Positions 48,923 through 49,376 of a stretch of DNA of 49,376 nt are shown here, in pieces. Origin of the DNA: Thermincola carboxydiphila (GTDB taxonomy: Bacteria; Bacillota; Thermincolia; Thermincolales; UBA2595); contig JAENZJ010000023.1 in assembly GCA_016841325.1 (NCBI GenBank), positions 1 to 49,376 of the forward strand, given 5' to 3'. The notes beneath the pieces are model-generated. The model worked only from the letters and a program-made list of their open reading frames with translations. It was not told where the DNA came from and did not search any database. The position numbers and the translations under genes are program-made. Every line of letters starts with the position of its first letter. Position 1 is the first letter of the stretch.

Positions 48923-49376
48923 TTATTGCCATTCAATTTCATTCATGATCAGCACCCCTGAACTGGTACCGATCCTGGCGGCTCCCGCCTTAATCATTTC
49001 AATGGCCCGGGCCGCTGACCGGATCCCACCGGCTGCCTTTACCCCAACTGACGGACTGACACTTTTGCTCATCAGGGCAACATCTTCCGGCAAAGCCCCG
49101 CCTGCAGCAAAACCTGTCGATGTCTTGACAAAGTCGGCCCCCGCTGCTTCCGCAATTTTACATGCCTTAACCTTTTCATCATTATTAAGGAGGCAGGCCT
49201 CAATAATCACTTTTACAACAGCTCGGGAATTCACTCTTTTCACGGAACTGACAACTTCAGCTATATCACTGCCGACAGCCTCATACTGCCTTTCCTTAAG
49301 CATCCCGATTCCCATTACCATATCTATCTCCACAGCCCCCTCACCTGCCGCCACAGCAGCTTCCCGGGCCTTTATC
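48923..49376 (-). CDS. deoC: Deoxyribose-phosphate aldolase (5' end beyond the window)
   Basis: The C-terminal 150 or so residues of DeoC, which splits 2-deoxyribose 5-phosphate into glyceraldehyde 3-phosphate and acetaldehyde. The Schiff-base Lys is in DFVKTSTGF, the proton-relay Lys in VGVKAAGGIR, and the phosphate loop in RIGTSSG. The frame stays open to the window edge, so the N-terminus is missing. A GC-rich palindrome TCTCCCC/GGGGAGA (48890-48905) follows the stop without a T run. The gap to yqzL (48775-48922) shows nothing else clear. Confidence 0.93.
   Translation of the reverse strand, partial: IKAREAAVAAGEGAVEIDMVMGIGMLKERQYEAVGSDIAEVVSSVKRVNSRAVVKVIIEACLLNNDEKVKACKIAEAAGADFVKTSTGFAAGGALPEDVALMSKSVSPSVGVKAAGGIRSAARAIEMIKAGAARIGTSSGVLIMNEIEWQ

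Overview
The window looks like chromosome from a Gram-positive, spore-forming clostridium of the Peptococcaceae / Desulfotomaculum type. This is inferred from gene content and order: a sigA-dnaG-yqxD block, a yqzL-recO-glyQS-ccpN-PDRP-ppdK block, S-layer homology (SLH) anchors, T-box and cobalamin riboswitches, and strong SD sequences. Every gene I accept lies on the minus strand, so operons read from high to low coordinates.

Region by region, left to right. (1) 74-5915: an exosortase G locus, with a giant PTPS-related membrane protein, XrtG and its partner glycosyltransferase. (2) 5916-6903: a repeat-rich spacer, then a tRNA operon Asn-Met/Ile2-Glu-Val with promoter and terminator; a 112-bp repeat copies the tRNA-Val 3' end and its terminator. 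(3) 6979-12932: sigA, dnaG, yqxD, dgt, a flavoprotein and thpR. (4) 12991-14621: CbiO and CbiQ of a cobalt/nickel ECF transporter. (5) 14809-19826: a cluster resembling the Desulfovibrio orange-protein (ORP) system, with three NifX-fold proteins, two ferredoxin-MinD ATPases, an Mrp ATPase, a PPOX flavoprotein and a DUF134 regulator. Its two strong promoters share a palindromic operator. (6) 19841-25429: a family-5 oligopeptide/nickel ABC transporter behind a structured attenuator, with a 27-codon micro-ORF at the operon end. (7) 25480-36413: one long operon behind two tandem cobalamin riboswitches. It encodes a 1316-aa SLH-anchored transcobalamin-like protein, a DUF4430 lipoprotein, a complete ECF transporter and a second SLH-anchored alpha/alpha-barrel protein. 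(8) 36453-38740: a cobalt uptake operon (CbiM, PDGLE protein, DUF3842, CooT-like) with a third cobalamin riboswitch, a second promoter and an unrecognised three-way-junction leader. (9) 38773-49376: two small hypotheticals, then ppdK, PDRP, ccpN-like, glyS, glyQ (T-box), DUF4342, recO, yqzL and a partial deoC.

The most interesting system is region 7. Transcobalamin and intrinsic factor of animals are built from an alpha6/alpha6 barrel plus a small beta domain. Here both modules occur on cell-surface proteins, fused in one and separate in two others, next to an ECF importer and under double cobalamin-riboswitch control. I infer a surface corrinoid capture and hand-over machine. Region 8 supplies cobalt, probably using the CbiQO pair encoded 23 kb away, so much of the window serves B12 and metal acquisition. 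It sits between two blocks that are contiguous in Bacillus (recO-glyQS-ccpN-PDRP and yqxD-dnaG-sigA).
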